DNA of 64,000 bases from Anarhynchus alexandrinus (Eukaryota > Chordata > Aves > Charadriiformes > Charadriidae): assembly GCA_008711295.1 (NCBI GenBank), contig VUYV01000147.1, positions 2,280,324 through 2,344,323 on the forward strand, given 5' to 3'. The notes below the pieces were generated by a model. That model was not told the origin of the DNA. It saw only the letters and a program-made list of their open reading frames with translations, and did no database searches. Both the position numbers and the translations under genes were made by a program. The first letter of the stretch is position 1; the number at the start of each line of letters is the position of its first letter. This document shows positions 37,828 to 49,329 of this stretch, one piece after another.

Positions 37828-38140
37828 TGAGATCCCTCCGGAGTCTCCAGGCTGAACAGTCCCAGCCTTCTCCGCCTCACCTCGAATAACAATCTCTCAA
37901 TCATCTTCATGGCCCATTGCTGGACTTGCTCCACTATGTCCATATTTGCCCAGAACTGGACCCAGCACTCCAGGTGTGGTCTCACCAGTGCTGAGCAGAG
38001 GGGAAGGGTCACCTCCCTTCGACTGGTGCACCACTAGTAACTGGCCTCCAGCTGGACTTTGTGCTGCTGATCACAGCCCTTTGAGCCCGGCAGTTCAGCC
38101 AGTTTCCAGTCCACCTCTCTGCCCATTGATTTAGTTACAT
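37828..38140 (-). mobile_element. CR1 LINE internal/3' fragment, antisense
   Basis: Reverse-complement CR1 ORF2: GAGTCTCCAGGCTGAACAGT, CCAGAACTGGACCCAGCACT and TCCAGGTGTGGTCTCACCAG are classic antisense CR1 strings. It lacks the 3' terminal repeats, so it is an internal fragment or was truncated when the neighbouring LTR or other rearrangements occurred. Confidence 0.92.
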
Positions 38141-39929
38141 GCCAATCCTGCTGTACAATAAACTGTCAGTTTTGAAAAATACTGCGAAATGATGCTTTAT
38201 TAAGAAAGTCAACTTGGCAAATCTGTATTATGATGATTAACACTTTAATGGACCAAAACCAATCTCTGACACAGGTAAAATAATCATGACAGATCCAGTG
38301 TGATTTAATTTTAACTCAGCAGAACTGATGCAGTTACTTGTGTCTCCTTAGAATGTTTCCTTTACAGTCAAAAGGTAAGATGCTATCTTAAAAGCAAGGA
38401 TACAATTTATTTTTCACATGTAGCTTAGAAGTGGAACTGCTGACTGGGACTCTTCAGACTCTGTTGTATTAGAAAGCATTCATCTATGTATGTATGCACT
38501 GGGAAGCTGGTACACAAGCGATTGCTGAGAAGCGTTTAATTCAATCTCTTAAAGGCGTTCTTTCTTTGAAATGCTCTTGGTACTGATGGAAGGCCTAGCA
38601 CGTTTAATTATTGCTGTATTACTGGATATAATGCACATTTCTGGGGCTTAAATCCTGTATCTCCAGACTGAAGTGGAAGTGCCTCCTGCCACGTGAGCGT
38701 GAGTGACTGAACCAACCTGAAAGCATTCCTTCCTATTTATTATCTGGATCACCAAAACTGAAATGTAATTCTTTGACAAGTAACTGTAACCAACGGGAAG
38801 AAGAAGATGATTATATATAAAGTCTAGTTTATGTCCTTACCTATGCATTCATTTAGCATCATGATGCAAAGATATGAATCACACTTCACTGAAAGATTAG
38901 ATTTTCTAAGGTTTCCCAACTTATACAAAACACTTGAGATTGATTCTTCTAAAAAATGGAAAAAAATTAAGCTTTCTTTCAGACGGGTTCACAGGAGAAA
39001 GGATGCCTGTCCAGAATCAACTGTAGAGTCAGCAAACATCAAAATGATGTTTCATTATTTCTTCTCTTTTGAAAAAATAAAGGAATCAGGAAGAACTGCC
39101 AGCAATCCACCATGATGAGCAGAGTGCATTGAGAGAACTGGGTGCCCAGTTAGAGAGAGTTCAGCCTCCCTAAGAGCACAACCGATGACCGAAAATAGAA
39201 TGGGTCTAGAATTGAGTCCTGTGCCCTCAAAATCCCAACTACCATAAACCAAGTCACCTGATACTGCCTGTTACCTGCTATTGCACCATCACTATTTTAA
39301 AAATATCTTCTCTTCCCTGTCAGGCAGAACCATTTGTAATTTCAGAACCTCTCTTCTCTTTTTAGAGAGTGGCTGCTCTACAGTTATTTGTTGTTCTGCA
39401 CATTGCTTTAGCTTGGTAATGGTACACATACAAGGAGACAAAATAACAGCAACATGAGGATTCAAATTTTTGTTTACTGAGAGCTTACCTGTAAAACATA
39501 CCACTAATTTGGGATGCCAGTACTCTGGGATAAAAAGCAGCTTGCTTATTGAAAATCTGCCACACGCTCTGATTTCATCTTTTGCTTAATAATGAGTGGT
39601 TAGAAACAGAGCAAGTCTCTAATGGTTCCCCATTTTCCACCTAATTTATAAATACCATTAAATCACAGACTATATATTCCTTTTTTACATGTCTGTGTAC
39701 TTTCGCATTTTTCTTAAAGCAAATTCCACTTGTTAAGCCATGGTTTTATCCATGTGATAAAGCGACATCCCTTTTTGCTCCTTTGGTGCTGCAAATTCTA
39801 AATTCAGGGAGAGTGAAGATGACATGAGATCAAGCTGAAGGATGTGTGATCTATAGAGCAGGCTCCTCTCAAAGGCCTGAAATGAAACACTCCATTACTC
39901 AGAGTATGCCCACAAAAGCTTTGCGAGGC

Positions 39930-40215
39930 AGACATGAAAAGCAGTTTGCCTTTCAGCGCAGCCTGCCCGCGCTCCAGCTCCGAGGGACACCAGCCAGCTC
40001 CACGCAGAGCCCCAGCCGGAGAGCTGAGCTGAAGGCAAAGTACGCTGGCTCGGATTCAGCGCTGTGTTATTGCGGGGATACGTGGCTCCTGCCGGGGAGC
40101 TGGCTTGGCACTTGGGTGGACCTGAGACACCTCTGCCTGCAGAGCACTCTGCTGCCATTCCCCAGACCATCTTTGCTGCTGACGGTAATGCCTGCAGCAG
40201 CCCCTCCTCTTCCCC
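39930..40215. other. Moderately GC- and CpG-rich patch
   Basis: A local rise in GC with a dozen or so CpGs, flanked by AT-rich DNA. It is too small and weak for a firm CpG-island call. Both strands are open for about 90-125 codons, as expected from composition. It could be a minor or tissue-specific promoter, or an enhancer. Confidence 0.35.
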
Positions 40216-40470
40216 CCTAAGTGCTGTGTTTTGGAGGATGACAGCAGACTGCTGCTATCAATCATTCTCTTATCATGAGTGGGTGAGGTCTATACAAGGG
40301 AATTACACAAAAGAATTGTTGTAGGCTTTATAGAACTCAGCATATCTCCCTTGTCTCTGTCTCCAGTGTTGTTTGAAAGGTGTCTTTTCTTCCTTTCTGT
40401 CCTTCCTTCCTTCCACCCTTCCTTTCCCATCTTTCCTTCCTTCCTCCCGTCCTTCCTTTTTCTTCCTTCC

Positions 40471-40780
40471 TTTCCTTTCCTTTCCTTTCCTTTCCTTTCC
40501 TTTCCTTTCCTTTCCTTTCCTTTCCTTTCCTTTCCTTTCCTTTCCTTTCCTTTCCTTTCCTTTCCTTTCCTTTCCTTTCCTTTCCTTTCCTTTCCTTTCC
40601 TTTCCTTTCCTTTCCTTTCCTTTCCTTTCCTTTCCTTTCCTTTCCTTTCCTTTCCTTTCCTTTCCTTTCCTTTCCTTTCCTTTCCTTTCCTTTCCTTTCC
40701 TTTCCTTTCCTTTCCTTTCCTTTCCTTTCCTTTCCTTTCCTTTCCTTTCCTTTCCTTTCCTTTCCTTTCCTTTCCTTTCC
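40471..40780 (+). repeat. Pentanucleotide microsatellite (TTTCC)62
   Basis: 310 bp of perfect TTTCC units. An imperfect pyrimidine tract from about 40381 precedes it, so pyrimidines are nearly uninterrupted for 400 bp. The complementary GGAAA strand is all purine, so the tract can adopt H-DNA (triplex). It creates artificial open frames in all frames (SFPFL and KERKG repeats) that are not genes. Copy number is likely polymorphic and may be misestimated in the assembly. Confidence 0.97.
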
Positions 40781-41526
40781 TTCTTGATACTTTAACAGAG
40801 GCACCCTCACATATTTTGGTCTTGATTAATCATGAAGGAGTGCCATTTTATTAAATACCACATGTATCTCTGTATTTGTATTTGGGATTCTAGCATCTAA
40901 CACTGAGACAAACTGAGAGAGGGTTTTTGTGCATTTCAGCCTACTGCTGGAATCACTGGCCTTTCTCTCTCTGAGCATGTTCTCCTTTCCTGACACTGGA
41001 CAAGCTACTGCAGTCAAGTGTATCCAGTATTAAAAAAATAATTTTGAGGTTTTTTTCTGCATGTAACTTCCTAAAATTTGGTCAAGATCTCACAAAAGGC
41101 CCTTCAAATTTTCCTGCCCCTTTTTGGAAGTCCAAGAGATATACAAAAAGTGTAACATTATGAGCTATGGATGTAGGAAGATGCTCAGCATCCTGACTTT
41201 CAAGGAGCCTACTAGAGTCTGCAAATGCTCTCTGCTTCCCCTTGTCAGAATCCTAGACTCAGTTAACACTGATTTCAAACAAAGAGCAGAGAATTAAGTC
41301 TTCACCTGTTACTAAAATATTGTGCTTGTGTGACTGAAGAGTAGATTTGAAGAAAGGAATTAAAACTGTAACAGTAATCATTTCCTTTTCTGATAAGCTG
41401 AATTCTATCTCCGGTATCCACAGCAAAACGGAGATATGTTTTCTGCATCAGATATTTCTCAGATAAACATGAGGAGTCAATCCAAATAAATGCTTTGAGT
41501 TATTCAGTGATAGCAGGAAAAAAAAC

Positions 41527-41694
41527 CTTTGACTGTAACATAAGGATATTCTGTTCTCTGTTATTCAGGTTGGTTTTCTGTTCTTTTAATTCCTGCCTGG
41601 CACAAATTACCTCCATTTCCTTCTCAGAGATCAGCTCGTCTGCCTGTCTCTTCTTTCTCTTCAGTTGTGTGATCTCATACACTAGAGTCTGCTT
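41527..41694 (-). CDS. Coiled-coil exon of unidentified minus-strand gene
   Basis: Fifty-six open codons on the minus strand starting KQTLVYEITQLKRKKRQADE, continuing LISEKEMEVICARQELKEQK and ending NILMLQSK. Hydrophobic residues fall at heptad-like spacing among Lys, Glu, Gln and Arg, a typical coiled coil. The acceptor is TTTATTTTAATGAG and the end is TCAAAG|GTTTTT, a weak donor; an alternative donor GAG|GTAATT inside would cut the exon short. Phase 0 to 0, so it joins the 33712-33921 exon in frame. It does not join directly to 44604-44676, which ends in phase 1, so an exon is missing or one call is wrong. I cannot assign a family; many centrosomal, meiotic and cytoskeletal proteins look like this. 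Confidence 0.55.
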
Positions 41695-43374
41695 CTCATT
41701 AAAATAAATTTTTAAATAATGAAAAAGGTTATTTTAATGGGAGCAAGGTTTTTTCTTTTTTTTTTTTTTAGAAGAAAAAGGTCTTTTTTTATCCCTATTT
41801 GATAAGCATACACTGACAAAATTACAAACATTTATGTAACAATTAACCAGGATAATTATAGCTCATTTTACCCCACAGGTAGGTCAATTATTTCTTTAAT
41901 CAAGTTATGCATATATTAAGTGTTATCTGTACCAAGACTGGTACTAATTGAAATGATGCATGATTACTGCATAATTTACAATCTCTTCAGATTGCAGAAT
42001 TGGGTTTGGCCTAGCAAAGGACTTTGTTGTTGTTATTATTTTACTGCCAAATTAATTGTGCTCTTTTAAATTCTGTATATCATTTCTATTCATTTTGTCT
42101 GCCTACAGTTGTCTCTCTTGCCAGTGGCTGTCCCCAGTCAAGCCCATTCAATGGCCAGCAAGGACAAGCTAAGCAAGCCTAGTAACAATGCAGGTTACTA
42201 GTTCTGCTCCCATTTTATAGAACTAACATTTTTAAGGCATTACAAAGAAAACACAATAACAGAAACGTGTATACCAGCTTTTATCCTCAAATGAACATTA
42301 TTTTCATGTTGATTGCCTGTAAATAAACTCAATCTCAGTACTTTAGACTGAAAAATACCAACATTGATAACTATGACACACTCAAGCTGATCGATTCCAA
42401 TTTGCTGGAAACACAAGCATTTAAATTCGGTACTTTTCCCGAGAAAACCTCAGGAACCTTTTCAAATAACCTCAGTAACATGTATTCAAAGATTTCTTTA
42501 GGTGCCTTTCTAATGTGCAACTATGTAATTGCCCCCTTTTTTATTATCGAGACTGCTATGAATAAGCAGTACACCGTTTTACCACTTGATGGTGCCAAAT
42601 GTTTTACACACTTAACTAAAGCTAAAACCACGTTAAAACCAGGTCACCTTTTGAAATACAGTTTAAGTTTAAGCTTGAATCGTATTTCATTTTCACAGGA
42701 AACATACATTTATCATTTGATATCACGGATATTTGAAGATTAGGTATTACCATTCACCTGTTGTAACTTCAGCACTGAAAACTGTTCTAAACGTGTGTAT
42801 CTGCCAGAGATTCATCCGGCATCTCCCTCTCAAATCCCTACCCACTTGGAGTTTACACCCCGTAGGTATGGACAACTAGGCACGTACAGGTCCCTGATGT
42901 GCTGCTTTTGCCCACACACATCCCTGTCAGTGTGTGTGTGTCTACCCCACAGTCACCTCCTTTCCAAAATCTGCATCATGTCCTCACCATTCTCAAGACT
43001 CTCATTTATATTTGAGTCCAGGGTAAAATTAGCTTATCTGAGCAGGTTGACTCAGCAGTGGAATGAGGCTGACTCTTGGCCTGTGTCTTAGCATCACCAT
43101 GAACAGTTAGGCGAGAGCAAGTGCAAGATTTTTCTGGGGGCTCTTAGCATAGTTTAGCATGGTGCAATTGGCAGGATTGATTCAATTTGGGACAGAGAGC
43201 AATACTAGGGCTTAAGGGCAATTCAGTATTACAAGAGGAACATTCTTGGTAATTGGAAAGGATGTGGGTGGGGATCCATGCTTGGTCCTTAGGACTTGGG
43301 TGTGGTGAAAAGACAGCAAGGATGGGGTGAGAGGAGCTTGTATTTACTTGTGTTAAGGAGGCTGGAGGCAGAAT

Positions 43375-44391
43375 TTACAGGCAAGATGACATTTTGCTGT
43401 AGTGTGGCTGCTCTTTGGAGAAGTTACAGGAAGAAGACTGCCCAGGTGCTGCTACTCCTACCCTTTTGCACACAGAGCTTTTAGGCCTCAGAGAAAAGGT
43501 CTTCATTGGCTTGCTTTGCCTCAGGATGGAATGAACAACATGCTGTGCCTTTACAAACTCAGTCATCACAATCCCCCTAAGTGCTGATATGTGAGTTGTG
43601 GTAAGTGAGTTGCGGCAAGTATCCTGCACAGGGATTCTTTTCAGCCCACAGAGAGTTTGTAGGCTTAAAGCCTGTAGATGCCTTCTGAGAGTATGGAACA
43701 ATTCCCCACAGACCCGGTGAATCCAATTGCATGAACTTTTATCATTCATCTGTTTGTTCCAACACACGTGGGGCTCTTGTGCCTCAGAAACACCACTGGG
43801 TCCATACCCTGCCAGTGGAATCCATTCCTGCTCCCTGGAATGTATATCCAGCCTCCGTTGAGCTCCCGAGGCATCACCAGTGCTTGGTGTTTCTAGCCAA
43901 GGGAGGAGAGCTACATGCTCCTGATTCTTACAAAAGATGATGAGCAACCACATGCACAGAATGAGCATTTTGTCAGCCTTCAATACGGAGTCAGGCAGGA
44001 TGACATACAGGATGCACGGGAATTCCAGAGCTGGAGAAGCAAAAGAGATCACAGCCTGACGCCTTCTCAGATCAGGCCACGTCATCACCCTTCTGCCACA
44101 GTACCAAGGGAACAACCCAATGGAGAACCATCTCCTCCCTTTGCACACCAGCACATGTGCCCTTGTTGGCTCTACTATGTCCTCAGAAGCAGGAAATAAA
44201 ATTTGGACCAAAGTAGATTTGTAAAGGGAAAATGTGAAAGTTATGCTGAGTGTGAGTGCAGAGGGAAAACAACGTAAGAAGGGAAAGCGCAGAAGGCACC
44301 CGTCTTGAGGACACCTTGAAGATGTTAGGATGCTCTCTAGCTGCAAGAGAGTTACACTGAGGTGCAGGCCTAGGTGTTGCATGTGCACCAT
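43375..44391 (-). other. 338-codon open frame of unknown status
   Basis: The longest uninterrupted ATG-initiated frame in the window outside repeats. Residue composition (many Trp, Cys, His, Leu, no domain, no repeats) looks like chance translation. Plus-strand frames are also open here. It lies between two candidate exons of the unknown minus-strand gene, so I note it but do not call it a gene. Confidence 0.15.
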
Positions 44392-44603
44392 TCTGTGCGC
44401 ATGGGAAATTATCTACCAGTCCTGTGAAAGATGTCTTGTGACTTACTGCAATTTGGGAAGAGATTTAACTACACTTTCTGGCATCTGTGCTGTGGTAGAA
44501 GTGTCTCAGCCATGTGTCTGCAATCATATTTACTCCTGATTAACTTCTGATCAGGGTGGGATGTTGGTATCAGAAACCATGTTCAAAAATGCCAGTAACT
44601 TAC

Positions 44604-44676
44604 CTAACTTTTCGAGTGTTTGCAAAGTATACGTTGGAACAATAATCTCACTACTATTATGCACAGCATCTATCTG
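44604..44676 (-). CDS. Candidate small exon of unidentified minus-strand gene
   Basis: Minus-strand peptide QIDAVHNSSEIIVPTYTLQT followed by LEKL and one base, ending at a consensus donor TTAG|GTAAGT (GT at 44603-44602). The acceptor GTAG (44680-44677) lacks a good pyrimidine tract, which is the weak point. An in-frame TAG sits exactly at the acceptor, so the exon cannot start earlier. It starts in phase 0 and joins 44893-45016 in frame if that exon uses a GC donor, giving the plausible coiled-coil reading ELTEQLE-QIDAVHN. Confidence 0.35.
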
Positions 44677-44892
44677 CTACTTTTGTATTTTTAAACTGCT
44701 TCACAAAAGTCTAATCAAATCAAATTAAACAGTCCCTGTTCTCAGCCAGTGCCCCAGCCCGAGAGCTTGAAGATACAAGACTGTCAGAGCACAATTAGAA
44801 TCAAACTGCAAAATCACACGGCTGCCTCCCCAACTCCAATGTGCACACAAAGCACTTTCCAAGGCAGGCTTTTCCTGGAAAACACTTCTTGC

Positions 44893-45016
44893 TTCCAACT
44901 GCTCGGTTAGCTCCAGTTTTTCATCTGCTGTGCTTAAAGCGGCACACAGCAACGACAAGCTCAATTCTGAGGCTTTGCTACTCTGTCTTTTGTTTGAAAG
45001 AACGTTGTCGTTTGTT
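44893..45016 (-). CDS. Candidate exon of unidentified minus-strand gene
   Basis: After the acceptor TTCCACAG the minus strand reads one base plus 41 codons including NKRQSSKASELSLSLLCAAL and STADEKLELTEQLE, helical and amphipathic. The leading A completes GG|A (Gly) from the 52471-52571 exon, so the phases fit. The right end is uncertain. A GC donor (GAA|GCAAGA at 44892) gives phase 0 and joins the next candidate exon. A weak GT donor lies seven bases further. Read-through would continue to a stop at 44725 with much less protein-like sequence. A GC-AG intron of about 215 bp is implied. Confidence 0.38.
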
Positions 45017-45249
45017 CTGTGGAAGACCTCAACCATCACTGCTTTTCTACCCAATTCTTGCTTTTAGCACCCACCTTGCTTAGCTGGGATGGGATCCCTG
45101 GTTAGCATACATGCCTCATCATAATTGCACGTAGAGTTCAATACAGCATTGTTGCCAGTGCTGCTGCTTAAGCATGCGTGTGAGAATTAATATAACTATG
45201 TATGAGCCTAGTGCAAGCAGGTGAAGAGGACTAAAAAAAAGTTCAATAA

Positions 45250-45362
45250 TTAACAGGATTCAAATTATATACATATATAATATGTACATAGTAACATATA
45301 CTTTAATATAATAATGAGTACTGCAATATGTAATAATGCATATACATATTATAAGCTAAAGG
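45250..45362. repeat. AT-rich microsatellite-like tract
   Basis: Degenerate ATATAC/TATATA/TAATA repeats with short palindromes. Low-complexity sequence with no coding content. Confidence 0.75.
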
Positions 45363-48300
45363 GAAAAATAATCTGCATATAAGAAATACACTATTTCATA
45401 ATTTTACTATTTTACATAACCATCAAAGCAAAACAAATCACTCACTCTAAGAGTTTGGCTATACATATATGTCCACAATGTCCATAGCAGGCTGGAAGTT
45501 TTTCCGATGAGTTAACTTCCTAATGTGGGTGGAGAAAACGACAAGCAGGGAATTTTCCTTCTGGAAAAAAATCTGCCCTTTAGTTCTAAGGTTGCATAAG
45601 AAGTCGGAGGATAGGTGAAAGGGGAATATTTTGAGTAATTTAACAAAACATTGGTTAACCCTGTAGGCAGGAGTCAAGTGGGGTTTGAGAAATGGTTGAC
45701 TATACAAGAATACCAGAACTGTGAAAAAGGACTGGGAAGGATCCAAGCCCTTTCCCAGCTGGGCATATATCAGTATTCTACTTACTGGTATCTAGAAGGA
45801 AGATTTTTTTCTCTTGCCAGATTATTTCACATCTGCCCAGTGCATAGTTTCTTGCAGCTCTTTTGGAATCAATAATAGAGAAGGCTCTTCACTGCTGGAG
45901 ATTGTATTCTAAAATAGAAAAAATAACAGCTATAATCTGCTAGAGCTATTCTTCAGATCATAATATTGAGCATACAGGACATACATATAGGCTTATAAAG
46001 TAAAAAAAAAAAATCTACATTTGAGGAAACATGGAGTAACAAATAACTTCATTGAAAAAAATGGTATCAGAACTAATTTTCTTCCTTTTCCACAAGGAAA
46101 AAAAAAAAGAAGTTAATCAAGAAGGAAACTGAAACAACCTCCTACCTCTAGTGTCTCTTCACTGTGTTAAGCAACCTGCCCAGGTCTCAATCTAGTACAG
46201 ACTAGCTAGGATTCAGGAATGAGAACTTGGTGTTACAGCAGACACTTTCAAAGAACTTTCACTTCCTTACTCATTAGCAGTCAGAAAAAGGCAATCATAC
46301 ATGAAGAATGATTAAGCCATTATATAATTCCATACTTTTCCAGATATTCAGGACCATGTGCACATCTCATCTGCCTTCTGTACTATACCACCCATCTCAA
46401 AAAAAGACGTGACAGAATTGGAAAAGGAACAGAGAACAGCAATAAGGACAGTCAAAGTTTTGGAAGCATTTCTGTTGTGTGAGCACCTTGCAGGCTGGGG
46501 GTCCTCAGCTTGGAAAAAACATGTTGGGCAAGGGAAGATGGGGAGAATTTTACATAACAATATATAGAGCAGGGGCACAGAAGTCTCATGAGTGATGTGG
46601 AGGCAGCGAGCAGGGGCTGATAGCTCACTGTTCCCGTACAACACATAATTGGCATCTAGTGTTAATTCCAAATTCCAAACAATCATGAGGACATACTGAT
46701 TTGAGTAATGTGTGCCAAGCTGTGCACCTCCCTGCCATGGGATATTGCGCTTAACAAAAATTTGCATTTGTTCAAAAATGATTGGTAAATTTAATTTTAA
46801 AATACATGTAAGGCCAACAAAATATGAAAATACCACTTATTTTCCAGAAGACCCTGCAGATTCTCCAAGAGTGCTTAACAAGTTCTTACACTAATCAAGT
46901 CGTATGTTACCAGACTCGGTCTGATCCAGCACAACTGTTCATACAAGCTCTGAAATACAGAAGTTATTGATTCAGGTAGACTGTTGTGAGTGAGCCATTG
47001 CTTGGCTGAACACTACAGCTTCTGGAGGATCAGAAATCTGCCTCAAAGTGGCTGTTCCCACTCTGTTCTGCCCATGCTGTCCTAATGTCCACAGTCTGGT
47101 GATCACTTCCTATTGCGAGGTAGAAAGGGACTGAAAATCTAGGAGAAAACTGACCTGTGAGTAACCAAGGACTGGAAGCAAATATATTGCCCTCTGGGAG
47201 CAGAGAGGAGGGTATTTATGATCAATGGACAAATTATTTTAGAAAAATCTAAGTGGTCTGTCAAATTGCAGGTTGGGGAGGAAGAGGTCATGAAAAAATG
47301 CATTTGTTGAGATTGAAAAAATAACTATCATATACAATCTCAATCTGGTTATTAACACATCCTCTTTTTTTTCTTTTCAGAATATTTAAACAACTTTCCT
47401 TTTGCTTTAGTTCCAAATGGAAGCCACCAGCTTGAGATCATAATGCCTGGAAGAAATTATTTAGCATGTTTTGTGGTGAAAGTTTCATTCATTTCTTTAA
47501 ATAAATGTTTGCAAGCAAGCAGTCAGTCATCTGACTTATTGTCTCTCAGGTCAAATTAATAAATCTTAAAAAAGTAAAAAAAAAATCCGTATAAAAAACC
47601 ACATTCAGATAGAAATTTGCGTGTTTAGTGCCTGACAGCATTCCACAGATTCAACATCAAACTGCTGTCACCTTCTTGCTGAAAGCACCACATTCAGACA
47701 TGCTAAAACTTTGAATTATGAGTATATAACATTGGTCTCAGCCTCTGTACTACCTGCAGTAATATTTCAACTGAAGTAGTTTTAAGAAGTTAGATTGATA
47801 AAATGTCATGCATAAACGATTGCTATTTGTGAGTGGCAACAGTTATCTAAAAATATAATTTTAGACATAACATCTGAACACATCAGTCTGAAAAATACCG
47901 GCTACCAAGGCAATTCCTAGAATAAATAATGGAGTGATATAAAAATTTTTCCTCATGTTTTAAGAACACTGTACCATTTTCAGCTGGTCTTGACTCTTAT
48001 GCTTGTTTATTCTCAGCCGATGCTACACAGCTCCCAGCTAAGAGACCTTCCTGGCTCCTACGAGTTGCTCTAGAAATATCCTGGTTCTTCAGGGTGAGTA
48101 GGAATGGGACTCATTTAGATTTCAAACCACTTGAACACATCTGGTGTGGCTCATCACAACTAACATGTGCAGCAGCTTTTGTTTGTACACACTGTATCAA
48201 ACTACGTCAATGGATATCTGAGCCTTTTCAAGACGCGGTATTTATGCTGTGGCTCTCTGGCTTAGAAATATGTTCAGAGGCCAGAAGTGAAGCAGGCAAA

Positions 48301-49313
48301 AATCTCTGTTTGTGGTGGACTAGGTCAAGTCTGCAGAGAGCCAAGAGCATCTGTGCTGTGGCAGTGACATATCGAGGACCGTGCGTGACATGGTATGTTG
48401 CCTCTGATAAAAATCTCTGCAGAGTCAACAGAATTGTGTGGTGGGTGAATACATCTTTCTCATGCAGTTACACACAAAAAAGGGAGGTAATTCTAACTTC
48501 AACTACCTTTGAACTCATGCACAATAAAATGCAGAGCATGCATCTGGCTAAAATCTATTTTGAAAACATAATTATAGTCCATTATTTTGCAAAAATCTTT
48601 CAAAGATGTATGCTTTTACTACCCATTCTTCAAGCTGCTCCTTCCCCTTTAAAATATGAGTTCGTGCAGCATTCTTCGAACAGATGAGGCTAGGCTCCCA
48701 AGTACATGGCACCTTTTCAAAAATACCTTGCATCCATCAAATCCACTGAGGTCAGTCATATAGTGACCCTGTCCCATTTCAATGCATTTCTGAACAGTAC
48801 TCCAGTGATTATGTCCACTCCAATTTAGTTTTCTGTTCATGAACAAAGAGCACAATATTCTTATTCAGTGAAATAGCTACGTTTTTTCCCTTTCATTACA
48901 TGCAAAATGTCTCATAAAAATGCTTTAATTTGATTTATAATAATGAATAAGCTTGATGTGCTGTTCTTCTACTGGGTCATTTCTAACTTTCGTTAACTCC
49001 TGCACAAATTCATTAAGTGCCTGGTTACAGAAGAGCATGTCATACAATATTACTTAAACATGATGTAAACCACTAACACACAATAAATCTAATGTCACAT
49101 CTCTTAACCCACTTGATCATTTCCTTTTTCTGGCACGGTGGGCTGTCAATAAAATAAGTGGGCACAAACATGAGGGATTTAGCAAAATGAAGTGCTTTGT
49201 CTCCTAAGGCTTCACATCTTTGCCAACATAACCAGACAGAATAAGAAAGCTTTTTCCATATATAGTTATATTGAACTATATTGGGGCTTTTGAAAGTAAA
49301 CTCTTTACCTTAC
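45363..49313. other. Intronic or intergenic sequence without clear features
   Basis: AT-rich and repeat-poor. A 198-codon open frame on the plus strand (48094-48687) has no recognisable domain and no supporting signals. I see no exon here that I would defend. Confidence 0.5.
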
Positions 49314-49329
49314 TGGTTTTAGCCTCCAT
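49314..49329 (-). CDS. TPD52L1: Candidate TPD52L1 first coding exon (start codon)
   Basis: On the minus strand an acceptor-like sequence (GTCTGTCTCCTTACCTAG) is followed directly by ATGGAGGCTAAAACCA and the donor GTAAGG. Splicing leaves one base, A, which joins the GC that opens the 8922-9037 exon to give AGC (Ser). The resulting start MEAKTSLLETQ parallels the mammalian TPD52L1 start MEAQAQGLLETE, one residue shorter. Phase, initiator and the MEA motif all agree, but the exon is only 16 nt, so chance cannot be excluded. A competing donor three codons on (AAG|GTAAAG) gives the wrong phase. It would imply an intron 1 of about 40 kb and a noncoding upstream exon, perhaps the one ending at the 52470 donor near the CpG island. 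Confidence 0.48.

Noticed and set aside
40279..40854. Long open frames of SFPFL and KERKG repeats on both strands
   Set aside because: They are translations of the (TTTCC)n microsatellite and have no other coding evidence.
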